Assembly: GCF_019455445.1 (NCBI RefSeq)
Contig: NZ_JAHWUS010000004.1
Span: 83,743-147,742 of the forward strand
Length of the DNA: 64,000 nt
DNA from: Pseudaquidulcibacter saccharophilus
GTDB lineage: Bacteria > Pseudomonadota > Alphaproteobacteria > Caulobacterales > Aquidulcibacteraceae
Reading direction: 5' to 3'
The position numbers were made by a program, and so were the translations under genes. The stretch's first letter is position 1. Each line of letters opens with the position of its first letter. Under the pieces are notes generated by a model, which had not been told where the DNA came from, did not search any database, and was given only the letters and a program-made list of their open reading frames with translations. Positions 8,390 to 18,453 of the stretch are shown here, in pieces.

Positions 8390-8410
8390 TTGCTCCTCCT
8401 GTTGGAAAAG

Positions 8411-8481
8411 AAGTTTAGAACTTTCGATGTCTATTAGTTGTTAATTTAATGCTGTTGCGCGTATGGTAAGCGTAAAGATTT
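8411..8481 (-). promoter_or_regulatory. Duplicate of the kdp promoter region
   Basis: About 60 bp match the region upstream of the real kdp leader (18220-18290). Shared elements on the minus strand include AAATCTTTACGCTT, CATACGCG and TTAACAAC. Conservation between the two copies marks these blocks as likely KdpE-binding and core promoter elements. In this copy they can only drive the small leader peptides. Confidence 0.5.
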
Positions 8482-8545
8482 GCATGGGAATCTAAAATGC
8501 CCATTTTATAGTAATAATTCCACGTAACCCGATTAGATATTGAAA

Positions 8546-9790
8546 CTATATATCCTTTGACAATGCAATTTTCCAAAAATGGGTGCTTTTGCCTTCGACT
8601 CCAAAATCATTGTCATTCACAAGCAAAAGTGTGCATGGTGAGAGCATTATTACACCTTCTAAATCGGAATCAATTTGTGGAAAGTCATCAGTAGTAAATA
8701 CAAGGGATTTAGGCAAAATTTGAATATTTGTGTCATCAATTCCATCAATGCTTAATTGCTCAAGTGTAGGGCGGGTATCAATTTGCAAATGCTTTTCGGC
8801 AATTTCAAATTTTTTGCTTAAATTTATTTTGTAAAATTTACTGGTAGCAGATCCGCGCTCTAAAACTAATAATTTATCACTTTCAATTGTAACTAATTCA
8901 CTTATTTTAATATCTGACTTTTTAAATTCCGATATTGCATTATCCCTAACAAAACTTTCTGCGCTGTCTAAGGGGTAAAGGAATTGCGCAACCACTTTAC
9001 CTGTTTTTAGTTTAAGTTTCCAAATCCTAATGTGTCTTGCCTTCATGTGGGCCGTTTCATTTGGATGTGCCAAGGGGCTTTGAAATGCCAAATATAGAAA
9101 TTTTTCGTCTTTGGAAATTGCAATTGCTTCAAAACCACGATTAAACTGCCGTTTTGCAGCAATTTCAGGTAGGATTTCATTTATCGGGTAATTCGCGCCC
9201 TTAAATAAAATCCCAAGCCCTTTGGGTATCAATCTAACAATTATTTTGCCACTTTCATGCAAATGAAGTAGGGAAGGGCTATATTCATCAGCAATCCAAA
9301 ATGTGCCGTCATTCATTGCGGCAATGCCTTCGCTATCCACACCAGTTGCACTGGATTCAAATTGATTCCCACTTAAATCCACAGCAGTTTCACCAGGATT
9401 AGCGGCACTTGGCAATCCAGAAATACTTTCCCCATTAATGTCTTTTATTGCGAACGTTCTTAGACAATTTATTGTATCGCCATCTAATTTAAGTTCAGAA
9501 ATTGCGGGACCAATGTGTGGGGCGGGCATAATTTTAACCCCTTCGACTATTTTCAAATCTTCAAATTCTTTTATTCCAAGCCGTTCAATTGCAAATGATA
9601 CTTTGAAGTTTGGCCCTCTATCACCAATTGCCCAAAAGTGGTTTTTGGGGTCGCCTTCGCGTTGAGTGAGACCAGACCCAAGGCCGCGCGTGATTTTCAT
9701 TTCCCCGTTTGGAAGTCCAATTGAAGTCAATTCTTCGTCTTGGTAATTTATTTGGGTGACGCTGATTACGTTCGAATTAGATTTTTTCAT
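8546..9790 (-). CDS. Phytase-like esterase-domain protein
   Basis: Protein of 414 aa with the phytase-like domain (Pfam family Phytase-like, PF13449, named from memory). Recognisable segments are AIGDRGPNF near residue 56, GVDSEGIAAMNDGTFWIADE around 150-170, and the closing segment with DLEGVIMLSP and NDNDFG. The domain is a beta-propeller usually found in exported esterase or phosphoesterase proteins. No signal peptide or membrane segment is visible at the N-terminus, which is odd for the family. It sits between the decayed kdp leader and the first tRNA-fMet fragment, so it may have been inserted into a former kdp copy. Substrate unknown; an organic phosphate is possible given the rest of the window. 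Confidence 0.7.
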   Translation of the reverse strand: MKKSNSNVISVTQINYQDEELTSIGLPNGEMKITRGLGSGLTQREGDPKNHFWAIGDRGPNFKVSFAIERLGIKEFEDLKIVEGVKIMPAPHIGPAISELKLDGDTINCLRTFAIKDINGESISGLPSAANPGETAVDLSGNQFESSATGVDSEGIAAMNDGTFWIADEYSPSLLHLHESGKIIVRLIPKGLGILFKGANYPINEILPEIAAKRQFNRGFEAIAISKDEKFLYLAFQSPLAHPNETAHMKARHIRIWKLKLKTGKVVAQFLYPLDSAESFVRDNAISEFKKSDIKISELVTIESDKLLVLERGSATSKFYKINLSKKFEIAEKHLQIDTRPTLEQLSIDGIDDTNIQILPKSLVFTTDDFPQIDSDLEGVIMLSPCTLLLVNDNDFGVEGKSTHFWKIALSKDI

Positions 9791-10214
9791 GTTTTAACTA
9801 AGATGCAAATTTAAGTGTTTTTGGCTAACTGTTCGCAAATCTAAGCTATCAAACCTAATTTTACCATTTGAATTTTTGCCAATTCACCTTTGGAAGTTAT
9901 TATTCCTGGCACAAATTTTTAGATAGTATTATCTATCAATTTAATAACTTAACAATTTGTTATCCAAATGTATAGAAAATATTCGTGATTGTATTTTGTA
10001 GCAAAAGTTAAAGTTTTTGCAGTTCTCGGCTCATCAAAACTTACATAAATATTTACACATAAAATCAAAAAATGAGAAAATATATATATTAAACAATTAA
10101 TTATGCAAAATAAAATAACCTGAAGGCCGCAGGTTCAAATCCTGCCCCCGCACCCAAATCCTCCTTCATTTAATAGACTTTGATAATATGTCACAGCTAG
10201 CTATACTGGCTATA
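9791..10214. other. Gene-free stretch holding the first tRNA-fMet fragment
   Basis: A 424-bp AT-rich gap between the phytase-like gene and kdpE. Its only clear content is the tRNA-fMet fragment at 10115-10156 and the 25 bp to its left, which it shares with copy 2. No reading frame in it looks coding. Confidence 0.6.
10091..10156 (+). repeat. tRNA-fMet 3' fragment, copy 1
   Basis: ATAACCTGAAGG followed by the complete T-arm (GCAGG TTCAAAT CCTGC) and the acceptor 3' strand CCCCGCA lie at 10115-10156. These are the 3' part of an initiator tRNA(fMet). The 5' half of the tRNA is absent, and seven bases of the anticodon arm (CAGGCTC, kept in copy 2) are deleted here. The upstream flank AAACAATTAATTATGCAAAA (10091 onward) is also shared with copy 2 at 18454. 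Direct copies of a tRNA 3' end are typical attachment-site scars of integrated elements. The right flank does not match copies 2 or 3. Confidence 0.8.
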
Positions 10215-10901
10215 TTAGCCTTCTCCAAATCTATAACCTATCCCAGGGATAGTTATGATGAGGCGTGGCGAAAGGGGGTTGTCGCCCAATTTCTCACGAA
10301 GATGCTGGGTATGCACGCGTAAATGATTGCCATGATCATCAAAATTTTTACCCCATACTTCTTTCAGCAATTGCGACCTTGTAATTAGTTTCCCAGAATT
10401 TTTCACGAGTATTGAAAGCAATTTGTATTCTATTGGCGTTAGACGAACTTCCTGGTTCTCAATGAAAACCCGACGGGATGCAAAATCTAATGTGAAGTAT
10501 TCAAATTTAAATATGCTATCAGCTTGAGAGTTTAACTTTTTGCTATGCCGTAAAGCGACTTTTATTCTTGCAAATAGCTCACCAGTATTAAATGGTTTGG
10601 TTATGTAATCATCTGCACCATTTTCCAATGCTTTGATTTTTTCGACCTCGGCTTCGCGTGCAGACAATACTACAATTGGTGTGTGCGACCATTCCCTGAT
10701 TTCTTTTATTAAGTCTTGCCCATCCAAATCAGGAAGGCCAAGATCCAATATAATAATATCTGGGTGGTTGGATATTATTTTTTGTATGGCTTCTTTTGCA
10801 TTTTGTGCGCCGAAAAAAGTCATATTATTGGATGTTATTGCGGATTTAAGATACTTTATTATCTGCTTATCATCTTCCACTACTAATATTGATGTTGTCA
10901 T
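10215..10901 (-). CDS. kdpE: KdpE response regulator
   Basis: OmpR-type response regulator of 228 aa. The receiver domain has the phosphoacceptor in IIILDLGLPDLDG (Asp near residue 53) and the conserved Lys in DDYITKPFNTGELFAR. The C-terminal winged helix carries RVHTQHLREKLGDNP and ends GIGYRFGEG, the classic KdpE ending. It is the last gene of the kdpFABCDE operon. Its ATG overlaps the kdpD stop by 4 bp with GGAG just upstream inside kdpD. Phosphorylated by KdpD, it activates the kdp promoter under potassium limitation. Confidence 0.95.
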   Translation of the reverse strand: MTTSILVVEDDKQIIKYLKSAITSNNMTFFGAQNAKEAIQKIISNHPDIIILDLGLPDLDGQDLIKEIREWSHTPIVVLSAREAEVEKIKALENGADDYITKPFNTGELFARIKVALRHSKKLNSQADSIFKFEYFTLDFASRRVFIENQEVRLTPIEYKLLSILVKNSGKLITRSQLLKEVWGKNFDDHGNHLRVHTQHLREKLGDNPLSPRLIITIPGIGYRFGEG

Positions 10902-13573
10902 TGCCCATTCTCCTTAACACCTGAAAGTGTGAATGAAAAACATGCGCCCTTGCCATCTGAAATATTACTTGCTTCAATTATACCGCCATGCGCTTCAATA
11001 ATGCCTTTGCAGATAGCGAGACCAAGTCCGACACCGGAATTAAGTCGATCATTTTTATTTTGTGCGTTGGTTTTAAATTGCTCAAATAAGACTTCTTTTA
11101 TTTCGTTGTTTATACCGTTTCCATCGTCAATTATTGAAACTTCAACATTATTTCCTTTACGACTTATGTTAACTTTAATGGTGCCATCTTCAGAAGTATG
11201 GTTTATCGCATTTTCTAAAAGATTATTTATAACTTGTTCTATTAGTCCACCGTCAACATATATTGGCGGGGTAATCCCTGATAATGCGGTCAGAATGCGC
11301 CGCTTTCCTTTTTGTTTTTCGATTTTTTTAATTGCCGCACCAACGATTTCTTCGATTGAATATTCTCTTTGATTTAATTTAATGTTTCCTGAAGTCAGTG
11401 ATGCCATTCTTAATAAATCTGAAACGAATTTTTGCAGGCGCTCAATTTGTTGATATAAAGAAACAATCTCATTAACAGCTTCTCTAGGCATAGATTTTCT
11501 GTGTTTAAGTATATTGCTGGCTATTCCATTCATTATTGTAAGGGGTGTTCTTAAGTCATGTGAAAGCGAGGACAAAAGTATATTGCGCAATTTTTCATTT
11601 TCTGCATCTACTCTGGTAAGGGCTGCTTCATCGGATCGTTTTGCCCGCGCCAAAGAGCTTGCAACTAAGCTTGCATAAGTTTCAAAAGATTGAATATCTG
11701 TGATGGATATATTGTTTTGTGCTTCGTTTGGGTTAAAACCAATAACACCTATGATTTCTCCTTCTGTGGAAAGTGGAATATATAATGCAAATGCAGACGG
11801 GCTTGTATCGGTGCCAAGTCCTGCGCTCTGATTATTTTTTATGACCCAGTCTATGGTGCTTTGTTCTTTCAAATTTAGAGGAATGTTTGAGGTGCTTAAG
11901 AATTGAAGTTTTTCACCAGTCTTTATTGCTAATATGATTTTATATCTTGTGGCACTTTCAAGGTGGGCTTGAGTGAATTGTGCCATTGCCTGTATGCCGC
12001 GCGCAACAGAAAGCCCTTTAGTTAGGCCATAAAGTATTTGTGCTTCTTGTTCATCTTTTCTTGATAATTTAACTAGACGCGACAGCTTTGCCGTCATTGA
12101 ACCAACAAAAAGCGATGTAATAAGCATTAGTAAAAAAGTATATCGAGATGATTGTTCATAGAAGTCCAAAGTATAATATGGATGACAAAAGAAAAAATTA
12201 TACGCCCCAACTCCCACAACGCTTGAAAAAACAGAGGGACCAATCCCAAAGCGTGCCGCAATGACATAAATTCCGGCTATAAAAAGGACGGTAAAAACAT
12301 TGGCATCAACAATATCGCGAAACGGCAAACCAATTAGTGTGCAGAATAATATTATGAGAATTGACCAAAAATAATCATATATTTTGTTTAAGCTATTATG
12401 CTCAATTTTGGTTTCTTTTTGTTTGGTAAATTTTTCATTGCTTTGGTTTACAACATTTATTTCTATTCCACTCGCATTCTCGACTAATTCAGATGCCAGG
12501 CTTGGCAAGAATTTTAAAAATCGACTGCGTTTTTTGTGCCCCACTATAATGCGTGTAAACCCATTTTTTTCAGCATATTCCAAAATATCCTTGGCTGCAT
12601 TATTACCATTAATTCTTACGATTATTGCCCCCATTTTTTCGGCAAGACGTAATAATTTTTCGGTTCTAATTTTCGCTTTTTCATCAAGGTTTGCGCTTTT
12701 GTCAGTTCTAAGATTGAGTGCGTACCACGGTGCCTTGGATGAATTTGCCATGCGTTTTGTTTTTCGAATTAAGGTTTCGGAAACAGGATCAGGTCCAATT
12801 AGTACCAAATATTTTTGACCTAATTGATTTTCGTTTTTACCTAAGGCCGCATTTAATTCATCACTTTGTGCATCAACTCTTTCAGCAGTCCGGCGTAATG
12901 CAAGTTCACGTAACGCAATCAAATTTGATTTCTTGAAGAAGTTTTCAGCCGCACGTTTATTTGCGCCTTCTGCAATATATACTTTGCCTTCTGCAAGACG
13001 TTTTAACAATTCGTCGCTTGGAATATCTATGAGTGATATTTCATCGGCTGCATCAAATATTTTATCGGGAACAGTTTCACTAACCCAAACACCTGTGAAT
13101 TTTGCAACCAGATCATTTACACTTTCAAGGTGTTGGACATTAAGTGTTGTATAAACATCAATTCCATTTTCAATTAATTCTTCAACATCTTGCCAACGTT
13201 TGGGATGCCTGGAGCCGGGCGCATTTGTGTGCGCAAATTCATCAATCAAAATTAAAGAAGGTTTACGTTTTAACGCGCCGTCAATATCGAATTCCTTGAC
13301 AATTATCCCTCTGTGATTGGTCTCCAATAGCGGCAAAATCGGAATGCCTTCTATTAGGTCAAGTGTTTCTTTCCTGCCGTGATGTTCAACCACGCCAATT
13401 ATAACATCTGTCCCCTCGTCTAAAAGGCGGCGCGCCTCATTCAACATGGCATAGGTTTTACCTACGCCTGCCGATGCACCGAAAAAAATCTTTAAATGAC
13501 CGCGCGAACTAACGGCGCGGTCATTATTGATCATTTCAAGTAATTTATCGGGATTAGGTCTATTATCTTTCAA
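10898..13573 (-). CDS. kdpD: KdpD sensor histidine kinase
   Basis: Full-length KdpD of 891 aa. The N-terminal KdpD domain has a Walker A loop GASAGVGKT (residues 32-40) and the segment DEFAHTNAPGSRHPKRWQDV. A Usp-like domain follows (about 250-370), then four membrane helices (about 400-500), a GAF-like region and the kinase core with SSLSHDLRTPL near residue 670 and the ATP-binding G boxes. It senses potassium limitation and phosphorylates KdpE. The start codon is TTG: kdpC ends with GAT TGA and kdpD begins TTGA within it, a 4-bp overlap. That rare start plus coupling should keep sensor levels low relative to the pump. Confidence 0.95.
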   Translation of the reverse strand: MKDNRPNPDKLLEMINNDRAVSSRGHLKIFFGASAGVGKTYAMLNEARRLLDEGTDVIIGVVEHHGRKETLDLIEGIPILPLLETNHRGIIVKEFDIDGALKRKPSLILIDEFAHTNAPGSRHPKRWQDVEELIENGIDVYTTLNVQHLESVNDLVAKFTGVWVSETVPDKIFDAADEISLIDIPSDELLKRLAEGKVYIAEGANKRAAENFFKKSNLIALRELALRRTAERVDAQSDELNAALGKNENQLGQKYLVLIGPDPVSETLIRKTKRMANSSKAPWYALNLRTDKSANLDEKAKIRTEKLLRLAEKMGAIIVRINGNNAAKDILEYAEKNGFTRIIVGHKKRSRFLKFLPSLASELVENASGIEINVVNQSNEKFTKQKETKIEHNSLNKIYDYFWSILIILFCTLIGLPFRDIVDANVFTVLFIAGIYVIAARFGIGPSVFSSVVGVGAYNFFFCHPYYTLDFYEQSSRYTFLLMLITSLFVGSMTAKLSRLVKLSRKDEQEAQILYGLTKGLSVARGIQAMAQFTQAHLESATRYKIILAIKTGEKLQFLSTSNIPLNLKEQSTIDWVIKNNQSAGLGTDTSPSAFALYIPLSTEGEIIGVIGFNPNEAQNNISITDIQSFETYASLVASSLARAKRSDEAALTRVDAENEKLRNILLSSLSHDLRTPLTIMNGIASNILKHRKSMPREAVNEIVSLYQQIERLQKFVSDLLRMASLTSGNIKLNQREYSIEEIVGAAIKKIEKQKGKRRILTALSGITPPIYVDGGLIEQVINNLLENAINHTSEDGTIKVNISRKGNNVEVSIIDDGNGINNEIKEVLFEQFKTNAQNKNDRLNSGVGLGLAICKGIIEAHGGIIEASNISDGKGACFSFTLSGVKENGQ

Positions 13574-14154
13574 TCGATTTTCCCATCAAGCCTTAGATTG
13601 ACTTTTAGCACGTTTACACGACTTTCGCCCAATAAATTTAAGGTTCGCTTCTTCGTGCTTTTATCAATAATTGCTTTAACTGATGCCTCATCAATTCCTC
13701 GTGCTTTTGCAATTCTTGGGATTTGGTAATAAGCGGCCGACGGCGATATTTCAGGGTCAAGACCGGAACCAGATGCGGTAACTAAATCTACTGGAATTTT
13801 TGCACTTTCATCATTCTTATATTTTTTAAGGTTTTGAATTCTTGCTTTGGCATTTTCCAAAAGAACCGGATTATTTACCCCCAAATTTGATCCGCTTGAT
13901 GCCGCAGCATCATATGGGGTTGATGTCGCGGAAAGTCGTCCCCAAAGATATTTTGGCTCCTCAAAATTTTGCCCAATTAAAGATGAACCTAAAATACTTC
14001 CATCCTTAGCCTTTATCAGGCTGCCTATGCTTTGGGGTTTTGCAAACCCTTCGAGAAGCAAGCTTGTAATCGTTGGATAAATACCGCCTAATATTGCGGT
14101 AAATATCAGCATAAGTCCAAAGGATTTAAGTGTAGTTTTTGCTATATTGTTCAT
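13570..14154 (-). CDS. kdpC: KdpC, potassium-transporting ATPase subunit C
   Basis: KdpC of 194 aa, the single-span accessory subunit that stabilises the KdpFABC complex and aids ATP binding. One N-terminal helix (about residues 10-32) is followed by a periplasmic domain with the family signatures GSSLIGQNF, YLWGRLSATS, GSNLGVNNP and TASGSGLDPEISPSAA. GGGGA precedes the ATG. It lies 9 bp after kdpB and overlaps kdpD by 4 bp. Confidence 0.95.
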   Translation of the reverse strand: MNNIAKTTLKSFGLMLIFTAILGGIYPTITSLLLEGFAKPQSIGSLIKAKDGSILGSSLIGQNFEEPKYLWGRLSATSTPYDAAASSGSNLGVNNPVLLENAKARIQNLKKYKNDESAKIPVDLVTASGSGLDPEISPSAAYYQIPRIAKARGIDEASVKAIIDKSTKKRTLNLLGESRVNVLKVNLRLDGKID

Positions 14155-14163
14155 AGTAATCCC

Positions 14164-16251
14164 CTATGCCAAGCCGACACTTGTCAATAAAATATCGATG
14201 ATTTTGATACCGATAAAAGGCACGATTATTCCGCCAAGGCCATATATGAAGACATTACGTCTAAGCATATTGGATGCCGATTCTGCGCGGTATTTCACAC
14301 CCTTTAGAGCCAATGGTACGAGCGCAATAATTATCAGGGCATTAAAGATAACGGCCGATAAAATTGCACTTTGTGGTGATGTTAAACCCATAATATTTAA
14401 TGAGTTTAGTGCAGGATAGGTTGTAGCAAAGGCAGCAGGGATAATAGCAAAATATTTCGCCAAATCATTGGAAATTGAAAACGTAGTTAATGCACCACGC
14501 GTCATTAATAATTGTTTGCCAATTTCCACAATTTCAATCAGCTTCGTAGGGTCGGAATCCAAATCCACCATATTGCCAGCTTCTTTCGCTGCTTGTGTTC
14601 CAGAGTTCATTGCAACGGCAACATCTGATTGCGCAAGAGCGGGTGCATCATTGGTGCCATCACCAACCATCGCCACCAATTCGCCACCTTCTTGCATCTT
14701 GCGAATATATTTTAGTTTGGTTTCAGGGGTAGCCTCGGCGATGAAATCATCAACCCCTGCTTCTGACGCAATCGCCGCCGCAGTCAAAGGATTATCACCT
14801 GTAATCATAACGCTCTTGATGCCCATTTTACGCAAATCAGCAAGACGGGCTTTGATATCGGGTTTAACAATATCTTTGAGGTGCACAACGCCCAAAATTG
14901 CATCTTCTTCGGCAACGCATAATGGTGTTCCGCCTTGGCGTGCGATTTCTTCAATTTTTTTGGTAATCGCCTCGGGCACATTGCCTCCTTTTATGGTTAC
15001 AACTTTTGCAATTGCATCACCCGCGCCCTTCATAATGTGACGGTCATTGATAACAATCCCACTGATACGCTGTTCCGCGCTGAATGGAATAAAAGTTGCA
15101 TTGAGGCTTTTTACGTCAATTGGTGATAAATTAAATAGCTTTTGAGCGAGAACAACAATGGAGCGACCTTCAGGTGTTTCATCTGCTATACTCGCAAGCC
15201 TAGCGGCACTAGCAAGCATTTGATCAGAGACATTGGGTGCCGGGTAAAATGCTGCTGCTTGTCGATTGCCGAAAGTTATTGTGCCGGTTTTATCAAGCAA
15301 AAGTACGTTTACGTCACCTGCTGCCTCAACCGCGCGCCCAGAAGTTGCGATAACATTGGCTTTAATAAGCCGTTGCATTCCCGAAATGCCGATTGCCGAT
15401 AATAGTCCACCGATAGTAGTCGGGATTAGGCAAACCATAAGGGCAACCAAAACCGTAATTGTAATTACCGAACCCGCCCCTGCTTTTTCGACACTGAAAA
15501 GACTAAACGGTAGTAAGGTAATACAAACCAGAAGAAAAACAATTGACAACATAGCCAATAAAATTGAAAGCGCGATTTCATTTGGTGTTTTTTGGCGTTT
15601 GGCACTTTCTACTAGTCCAATCATTTTATCAAGAAAGCTTTCACCGGGGTCAGATGTAACCTTCATTACCACCCAATCGGAAAGCACTCTTGTGCCGCCT
15701 GTTAATGCATCACGATCCCCACCAGATTCACGGATAACTGGTGCAGATTCACCTGTTACCGCGCTTTCATCAACAGATGCGATGCCTTGAATTACTTGTC
15801 CATCGGATGGAACAAAATCGCCGGCTTCGATTAAAACAAGATCACCTTTGCGAAGTGTATTGGCGGACACCATTGTGAAGTTTTCAAATTCATCCGGGTG
15901 ATTAATTTTCTTCGCGCTAACGTCACGTCTTGCCGCCTTTAAAGAGCCAGCTTGCGCTTTGCCGCGTCCTTCGGCTATTGCTTCTGCAAAATTGGCAAAT
16001 ATAAGGGTGAACCAAAGCCAAAAAGTTACCGCGCCAACAAACCAAATTGGTTCACCGCCGCCAGCAATAGAGTTCTTATCCAATAACATTGCAATAAAAA
16101 TCAATGTGGTAACAACAGAGCCAACAAAAACCAAAAACATAACAGGATTACGCAATTGATATTGTGGCGCGAGGCGTTTTAATGAAAGCATAATTGCTTC
16201 CTTTATGTCTGCCCCATCAAATAAAGAATTGGATTTTATGCCTTCATTCAT
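14164..16251 (-). CDS. kdpB: KdpB, potassium-transporting P-type ATPase catalytic subunit
   Basis: Catalytic subunit of 695 aa that energises potassium uptake through KdpA. Motifs visible are TGES at 166-169, the phosphorylation site DKTGT (Asp320), the nucleotide-domain segment KGAGDAI and the hinge [12 protein letters not shown]. Seven membrane segments are expected, and the N-terminal pair (about 37-90) is plain. The length is normal (about 680). GGAG lies just upstream of the ATG, and kdpA ends 4 bp before it. Confidence 0.97.
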   Translation of the reverse strand: MNEGIKSNSLFDGADIKEAIMLSLKRLAPQYQLRNPVMFLVFVGSVVTTLIFIAMLLDKNSIAGGGEPIWFVGAVTFWLWFTLIFANFAEAIAEGRGKAQAGSLKAARRDVSAKKINHPDEFENFTMVSANTLRKGDLVLIEAGDFVPSDGQVIQGIASVDESAVTGESAPVIRESGGDRDALTGGTRVLSDWVVMKVTSDPGESFLDKMIGLVESAKRQKTPNEIALSILLAMLSIVFLLVCITLLPFSLFSVEKAGAGSVITITVLVALMVCLIPTTIGGLLSAIGISGMQRLIKANVIATSGRAVEAAGDVNVLLLDKTGTITFGNRQAAAFYPAPNVSDQMLASAARLASIADETPEGRSIVVLAQKLFNLSPIDVKSLNATFIPFSAEQRISGIVINDRHIMKGAGDAIAKVVTIKGGNVPEAITKKIEEIARQGGTPLCVAEEDAILGVVHLKDIVKPDIKARLADLRKMGIKSVMITGDNPLTAAAIASEAGVDDFIAEATPETKLKYIRKMQEGGELVAMVGDGTNDAPALAQSDVAVAMNSGTQAAKEAGNMVDLDSDPTKLIEIVEIGKQLLMTRGALTTFSISNDLAKYFAIIPAAFATTYPALNSLNIMGLTSPQSAILSAVIFNALIIIALVPLALKGVKYRAESASNMLRRNVFIYGLGGIIVPFIGIKIIDILLTSVGLA

Positions 16252-16255
16252 GGCA

Positions 16256-17986
16256 TTACTCCTTAATCATGTGAAGATGTTCAACAACAGGGCCAAGCGC
16301 TAGTGATGGCGCATAAGTTAATACGCCAACCAAAATAATGACCCCAATAAGAATGCCGACAAATAATGGTGTATGGGTCGGTAAAGTTCCTGCTGAAATT
16401 GGAATATGTTTTTTACCAGCCAATGAACCAGCTAAAGCAAGGGTTGGAATAATAATCCAATACCGCCCTGCCAACATGCAAACCCCAAGCAATGTGTTAT
16501 AGAATGGACTGTTCGCGCCAAGACCGGCAAAAGCAGAGCCATTATTATTTGCCGCAGAGGTAAATGCATACAAAACCTCGCTAAAACCTTGTGCGCCATT
16601 ATTGAAAATGCCTGCCTGTCCTGCTTTGGTCATGAGAGCGATGGACACACCGATAAGCACAAAAAGGCTTGGTACCAAAACCGCCAAAGATGCCATTTTC
16701 ATCTCATAAGATTGAATCTTTTTACCAAGATATTCCGGTGTTCGACCTACCATAAGGCCTGCTATAAATACGGTCATAATGACGAAGTGTAACATTCCAT
16801 AAAGACCAGATCCTACGCCACCGAATACAACTTCGCCGAACATCATCAACACCATAGGTACAAGCCCGCCAAGCGGTGTAAAGCTGTCGTGCATGGCATT
16901 TACCGAACCATTGGATGCGGCGGTGGTAGCACTTGCCCAAAGGGCAGAATTAACAATGCCAAAGCGTGTTTCTTTGCCTTCCATATTACCACCGGCTTGA
17001 AGCGAATTTACGCTTTGATCTATGTTCAACGTGGTAAGGACGTGGTTGCCAGCCTGTTCTTGAGTGACGCAAAAAATTAATAATGGCGCAAAAATCAAAA
17101 CCATTGCGGCAATTATAGCAAGACCTTGCTTTTTATCATTAACCATCACGCCATATGTTTGGCAAAGGGCAACCGGAATAAGTAGAATTGAAACTACTTC
17201 AATAAAATTGCTTATTGGGGTTGGGTTTTCAAATGGGTGGGCGGAATTTACATTAAAGAAACCACCACCATTAGTGCCAAGCATTTTAATTGCTTCTTGA
17301 GATGCAACAGGGCCCATTGCAATAGTTTGCTTTGCACCTTCAAGGGTTGTTATTTCAAGATAATTTTGAAAGTTTTGAATGACGCCGCTTAGACCCAATA
17401 AGATTGCAACAATTAGGGAAAGTGGTAGTAAAATGTATAGGTTTGCACGCGTGACATCTGCCCAAAAATTTCCAATGTCACTGGTTTCAACACCTCTTAA
17501 CCCGCGAATTAGTGCGATTAATACGCTTAAACCAACTGCCGCTGATACAAAGTTTTGGGTGCAAAGACCTGCCATTTGGGAAAAATAGCTTAAAGTGCTT
17601 TCGCCGCCATAAGATTGCCAGTTTGTATTGGTGATGAAGCTAACTGCGGTATTGAATGCCAGGTGTGGTGAAAGTCCAGCAAACTTTTGCGGATTAAATG
17701 GCAAAAGTCCTTGGAATAATAAGATTAAATATAAAAGCACGAAACCTGCAAATGAAAATGCTAAAAGTGTAATTGCATATTCACGCCAATTCATTCCTTT
17801 TTCAGGATTAATGCTCAATAAATTGTATATGGATTTTTCGATTGGCTTAAAAATAGGGCTTAAAACAGTGTTTTTCCCTGAAAAGACGTTCGCCATATAA
17901 TTGCCAATTGGAATATAAAAAATTGCCAATATTAAAAAATATGCGACGAGTTGTAATAAGCCGTTCATCGTAAGAAGATGTGCCAT
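16256..17986 (-). CDS. kdpA: KdpA, potassium channel-like subunit
   Basis: Potassium-selective subunit of 576 aa with about ten membrane helices, related to Trk/KtrB channels. Selectivity-filter-like segments are present as [22 protein letters not shown] and [17 protein letters not shown] lies 8 bases upstream of the ATG at 17986. It follows kdpF by 26 bp and precedes kdpB by 4 bp, so the operon order is kdpF-A-B-C-D-E on the minus strand. Confidence 0.97.
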   Translation of the reverse strand: MAHLLTMNGLLQLVAYFLILAIFYIPIGNYMANVFSGKNTVLSPIFKPIEKSIYNLLSINPEKGMNWREYAITLLAFSFAGFVLLYLILLFQGLLPFNPQKFAGLSPHLAFNTAVSFITNTNWQSYGGESTLSYFSQMAGLCTQNFVSAAVGLSVLIALIRGLRGVETSDIGNFWADVTRANLYILLPLSLIVAILLGLSGVIQNFQNYLEITTLEGAKQTIAMGPVASQEAIKMLGTNGGGFFNVNSAHPFENPTPISNFIEVVSILLIPVALCQTYGVMVNDKKQGLAIIAAMVLIFAPLLIFCVTQEQAGNHVLTTLNIDQSVNSLQAGGNMEGKETRFGIVNSALWASATTAASNGSVNAMHDSFTPLGGLVPMVLMMFGEVVFGGVGSGLYGMLHFVIMTVFIAGLMVGRTPEYLGKKIQSYEMKMASLAVLVPSLFVLIGVSIALMTKAGQAGIFNNGAQGFSEVLYAFTSAANNNGSAFAGLGANSPFYNTLLGVCMLAGRYWIIIPTLALAGSLAGKKHIPISAGTLPTHTPLFVGILIGVIILVGVLTYAPSLALGPVVEHLHMIKE

Positions 17987-18012
17987 CTTGATACCTCAAT
18001 TCACGGGAAAGT

Positions 18013-18105
18013 TCATGGGAATAGTTCAGGCTTTAGCAAAGCCACGAACAGATAAATTAGTAATGCAGCTGCAATGATTGCGGCTATGGCATAAAATATG
18101 GTCAT
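18013..18105 (-). CDS. kdpF: KdpF, small stabilising subunit
   Basis: Single-helix peptide of 30 aa beginning MTIFYAIAAI and ending LFVALLKPELFP, the characteristic KdpF pattern (hydrophobic helix, then Lys-Pro-Glu). KdpF is a lipid-like stabiliser of the KdpABC complex. It is too short for most gene finders. Its ATG overlaps the stop of the preceding 31-aa gene (ATGA), so the two are translationally coupled. Confidence 0.92.
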   Translation of the reverse strand: MTIFYAIAAIIAAALLIYLFVALLKPELFP

Positions 18106-18197
18106 TTTTCTGTCGCCTTCATTCTGTCAAGATAAACCACTACTGCACCAGTTAATGCAAAGAAAAACGCGCAGATAAATAAATATACAAAAGCCAT
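18102..18197 (-). CDS. 31-aa membrane peptide at the head of the kdp operon
   Basis: Tiny gene upstream of kdpF, with AGGAGG before its ATG. It encodes one hydrophobic helix (MAFVYLFICAFFFALTG, then two Val and a Tyr-Leu-Asp) and a charged tail with DRMKATEK. It overlaps kdpF by 4 bp. The same peptide, with about eight substitutions, occurs at 8294-8389 in the decayed copy, which supports its being a real, conserved product. A similar short helical peptide ahead of kdpF is, as I recall, common in proteobacteria, without an assigned function. It may be an additional Kdp small subunit or a leader. Confidence 0.75.
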   Translation of the reverse strand: MAFVYLFICAFFFALTGAVVVYLDRMKATEK

Positions 18198-18212
18198 TTT
18201 GACCTCCTGTCA

Positions 18213-18290
18213 TGAAGGGGTTTAATATTTTCGGTGTATATTGGTTGTTAATTTATTGCCGTGGCGCGTATGAAAAGCGTAAAGATTTAT
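18213..18290 (-). promoter_or_regulatory. kdp operon promoter and probable KdpE site
   Basis: Upstream of the operon the minus strand carries CTTTACGCTTTTCATACGC followed by TTAACA, a 17-bp gap and ATATTA. The same blocks recur upstream of the duplicate leader at 8411-8481. The T-rich direct-repeat block resembles KdpE boxes of other bacteria and the TTAACA/ATATTA pair could be the core promoter. The assignment rests on position and on conservation between the copies. Confidence 0.5.
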
Positions 18291-18453
18291 TGAAATCGGT
18301 TATTGGTTTTATTGGTGAAGACAAACTTGCGCGCAATGTAATGTACAAATTGGGGAATTTAGCACACTTTAAAGCCAGAATAGGGAATGGACTCGCGTTG
18401 TCTAGCACATAATTTAGCACATAAAAATATTTAGCAGATGAAAATACAAATTA

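Noticed and set aside
18212..18412. 66-codon open frame upstream of the kdp leader
   Set aside because: It begins inside the kdp promoter region, runs antisense to it and has no protein-like motif; the related region at 8.4 kb does not keep the frame.
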